10,494 nt of DNA from the NCBI GenBank assembly GCA_017460265.1, contig JAFUBJ010000053.1:1-10494 (forward strand), given 5' to 3'. Below are positions 9,401-10,494 of this stretch, one piece after another; the first letter of the stretch is position 1; each line of letters opens with the position of its first letter. The notes beneath the pieces were generated by a model. That model made no database searches. It saw nothing but the letters and a program-made list of their open reading frames with translations, and was not told where the DNA came from. The stretch is from Atopobiaceae bacterium. GTDB lineage: Bacteria; Actinomycetota; Coriobacteriia; Coriobacteriales; Atopobiaceae. The translations under genes and the position numbers were made by a program.

Positions 9401-10009
9401 ATGATGGGAAGGACTCACATGGGCGTGGGAGTGGCGACGGCGTTGGCCCTCTTGCGGCCAACAACGCCTGCCGGCTGCGTTGCCACGGTCATGGGGGCTT
9501 CGCTGGGAAGCGTCATCTGCGACGTTGACGTTCGACCGAGCGAGAAGGCCAAGGACGCCTTTAGGTGGCGGATGGTCGCGCTCGTGCTCACGTGCTGCCT
9601 GCTCGCCTACGATCACTACCTCGGCGGTCCAGTCTGCGCCTACATCATCCAGCATCTGGGGAGGGAAGTCGTGTCGGGGCTGGCGGGCATGGTCGCGACG
9701 ACGGTTGCGGCCGCGCTCGCTCCACATAGGACGTTTTCTCACTCGCTTGTTGCCCTGGCGCTATGGAGTGGGTCCATGCGCCTGCTTTGCGATCCCCTGG
9801 CAGCTCCGTTTTGCGTGGGCATCGCCACCCACCTTGCCCTCGACCTGACCAATCGAAAGGGAGTCCGCCTCTTCTGGCCCCTGAAAACAGACGTTGCGCT
9901 TGGCATTTGGAAGGCAGACGGCCTGGCCAACAGCCTGCTATCCCTGCTTGGATTGGTCGCATCGGTGGCGTTGCTGGCCATCTTCGCCGCTGGGAGGCAT
10001 GGTTTATAA
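9401..10009 (+). CDS. YdjM/DUF457-type membrane-bound metal-dependent hydrolase
   Basis: The 202-residue product shows the histidine and aspartate pattern of the YdjM (DUF457) family of inner-membrane hydrolases: TH at residues 5-6, CDVDV with D41 and D43, PHRTFSHS with H109 and H114, and ATHLALDLTNRKGVRLFWPL with H144 and D148. Hydrophobic segments at about 8-40, 57-72, 92-108, 115-130 and 175-197 make it a multi-pass membrane protein. The reaction and substrate of this family are not established. The ATG at 9401 (or 9404) keeps the conserved TH motif; ATG 9419 has a better ribosome site (GGGAAGGA, 5 nt upstream) but would remove it. The gene begins 7 nt after the uvrB stop, so the two are probably cotranscribed. 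E. coli ydjM is LexA-regulated, so a place in a uvrB operon is coherent. Identity is good; function is open. Confidence 0.82.
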   Translation: MMGRTHMGVGVATALALLRPTTPAGCVATVMGASLGSVICDVDVRPSEKAKDAFRWRMVALVLTCCLLAYDHYLGGPVCAYIIQHLGREVVSGLAGMVATTVAAALAPHRTFSHSLVALALWSGSMRLLCDPLAAPFCVGIATHLALDLTNRKGVRLFWPLKTDVALGIWKADGLANSLLSLLGLVASVALLAIFAAGRHGL

Positions 10010-10017
10010 AATCTTGC

Positions 10018-10045
10018 TTGCCAAAACGGGCATTGTTGCTACGAT
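10018..10045 (+). promoter_or_regulatory. Promoter of the ferredoxin gene
   Basis: TTGCCA (10018-10023, five of six to TTGACA) is followed after 16 nt by TACGAT (10040-10045, four of six to TATAAT). Transcription would start near 10052, giving a leader of about 105 nt before the ferredoxin ATG. It begins 9 nt after the YdjM-like stop, and no terminator separates the two genes, so read-through from uvrB is also possible. Confidence 0.5.
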
Positions 10046-10059
10046 AACGTTGCAAGGAG

Positions 10060-10111
10060 TCCTAGAGTCATGCGTGGCCGTCGCAAGGGGATGCGTGGTC
10101 ACGCACTAGGA
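10060..10111 (+). promoter_or_regulatory. Potential stem-loop in the ferredoxin leader
   Basis: TCCTAG (10060-10065) can pair with CTAGGA (10106-10111), and the adjoining TGCGTG (10071-10076) with CACGCA (10100-10105). Together they form 12 base pairs interrupted only by a 5-nt bulge. A second copy of TGCGTG (10092-10097) can instead pair locally with the same CACGCA, giving a competing small hairpin. The fold places an AGGAGG (10108-10113) partly inside the outer stem. I match it to no known riboswitch class; a regulatory role is inference. Confidence 0.35.
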
Positions 10112-10156
10112 GGAAGCTGGCTCCGTTGGGGCCTGCATGTGGAGAGGAGAACTCCT

Positions 10157-10324
10157 ATGGCAGTGAAAATTGATACCGATCTGTGTGTTGCCTGTGGCGC
10201 TTGTGTTGACGCTTGCCCCGTGGGCGCTCTGTCCGTCGAGGATCACGCTGAGGTCAACGAGGACGAGTGCGTCGAGTGCGGCGCCTGCGTCGACGTGTGC
10301 CCCTGCGAGGCCCTGTCCCTGTAA
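10157..10324 (+). CDS. 2[4Fe-4S] ferredoxin
   Basis: A small cytosolic electron carrier of the clostridial type, serving low-potential redox enzymes of anaerobes (for example pyruvate:ferredoxin oxidoreductase or hydrogenase; the partner cannot be read here). The 55-residue acidic protein has two CxxCxxCxxxCP motifs: C10, C13, C16, C20 and C38, C41, C44, C48, enough for two [4Fe-4S] clusters, with the usual internal twofold symmetry. An additional Cys (C50) follows the second motif. The length is typical for the family. ATG 10157 follows GGAGAGGAG (10141-10149) by 7 nt and gives the normal N-terminus MAVKID. The same frame is open upstream to ATG 10070, itself preceded by AAGGAG, but that would add 29 Arg-rich residues atypical of ferredoxins. 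It has its own promoter and terminator. Confidence 0.95.
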   Translation: MAVKIDTDLCVACGACVDACPVGALSVEDHAEVNEDECVECGACVDVCPCEALSL

Positions 10325-10354
10325 GTAAGACCAAACCCTTCAGGTTTTACGAAG

Positions 10355-10382
10355 AAGGCCCGCCATCTGGCGGGTCTTTTTT
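10355..10382 (+). terminator. Rho-independent terminator after the ferredoxin gene
   Basis: AAGGCCCGCC (10355-10364) pairs with GGCGGGTCTT (10369-10378), with one G-U pair, around an ATCT loop, and a run of six T follows (10377-10382). It lies 30 nt after the ferredoxin stop. A weaker 5-bp hairpin, AAACC/GGTTT (10333-10347), sits just before it. Confidence 0.9.
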
Positions 10383-10435
10383 GTTGCAATGGGCGTTTGT
10401 CCCGTCCTGTGCCGGAGAATCGGGTTCCGCAACAG

Positions 10436-10460
10436 AATGACCCACATAATGTGGGTCATT
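10436..10460. repeat. Perfect 11-bp inverted repeat near the right edge
   Basis: AATGACCCACA and TGTGGGTCATT flank a TAA loop. No strong T-run follows on either strand, so it is a weak terminator at best. It could be the 3' hairpin of a leftward gene beyond the edge, or an operator for a rightward promoter whose TTGAC (10490-10494) touches the edge. The other bases from 10383 to 10494 hold no gene I can support. Confidence 0.6.
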
Positions 10461-10494
10461 TCGGCGCGATAGCCGCCGTGAACGCCAATTTGAC

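Noticed and set aside
10070..10156. Ferredoxin extended by 29 residues
   Set aside because: The extension is Arg- and Gly-rich without a targeting signal. The start at 10157 has a good ribosome site and gives the usual 55-residue length. It is kept only as a finding on the leader.
10383..10494. C-terminal end of a leftward gene (VKLAFTAAIAPK then TGA) at the right edge
   Set aside because: Twelve codons are too few to support a gene; other frames are also open over this short stretch.

Overview
The window looks like chromosomal DNA of a GC-rich, Gram-positive anaerobe. The best guess is a member of the Coriobacteriia (Olsenella/Atopobium-like). Reasons: strong G/C bias at third codon positions, a clostridial-type 2[4Fe-4S] ferredoxin, two cytosolic exopeptidases, and a coaE-to-uvrB neighbourhood like that known in actinobacteria. 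Genus-level placement is inference. Most of the content is housekeeping.

Layout. (1) Positions 1-565, minus strand: the first 188 codons of a gene that runs off the left edge. It uses rarer codons and may be a coriobacterial AbiEi/DUF559-like protein. (2) Positions 566-792: a non-coding divergent region with a TACAAT -10 candidate for the next operon. (3) Positions 793-4378, plus strand: pepT (tripeptidase), an M42 metallo-aminopeptidase, coaE (last step of CoA synthesis) and a small membrane-anchored lytic transglycosylase. The genes are tightly packed (54-nt gap, 3-nt gap, 14-nt overlap), so this is probably one operon. It ends in a hairpin that can terminate in both directions. (4) Positions 4450-6993, minus strand: a convergent 847-residue two-TM protein with a Pro/Ala linker and C-terminal TPR-like helices, of unknown function. 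(5) Positions 6994-7164: a divergent promoter region with a candidate LexA/SOS box on the uvrB -10 element and a spaced pair of GACGTC palindromes. (6) Positions 7165-10009, plus strand: uvrB (excision repair), then after 7 nt a YdjM/DUF457-type membrane hydrolase. (7) Positions 10010-10382: a promoter, a structured leader of about 105 nt, a 55-residue ferredoxin gene and its terminator. (8) Positions 10383-10494: no convincing gene, but a perfect 11-bp inverted repeat and a TTGAC at the very edge.

How the parts relate. The first operon joins peptide breakdown with CoA synthesis and cell-wall turnover, probably as a housekeeping cluster. The second appears to be a DNA-damage unit: uvrB is a classic SOS gene, and E. 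coli ydjM is also LexA-controlled, so the candidate LexA box fits both genes. I found no CRISPR array, transposase, tRNA or rRNA, and no clear new defence system. The least explained items are the truncated left-edge gene, the TPR membrane protein and the ferredoxin leader.
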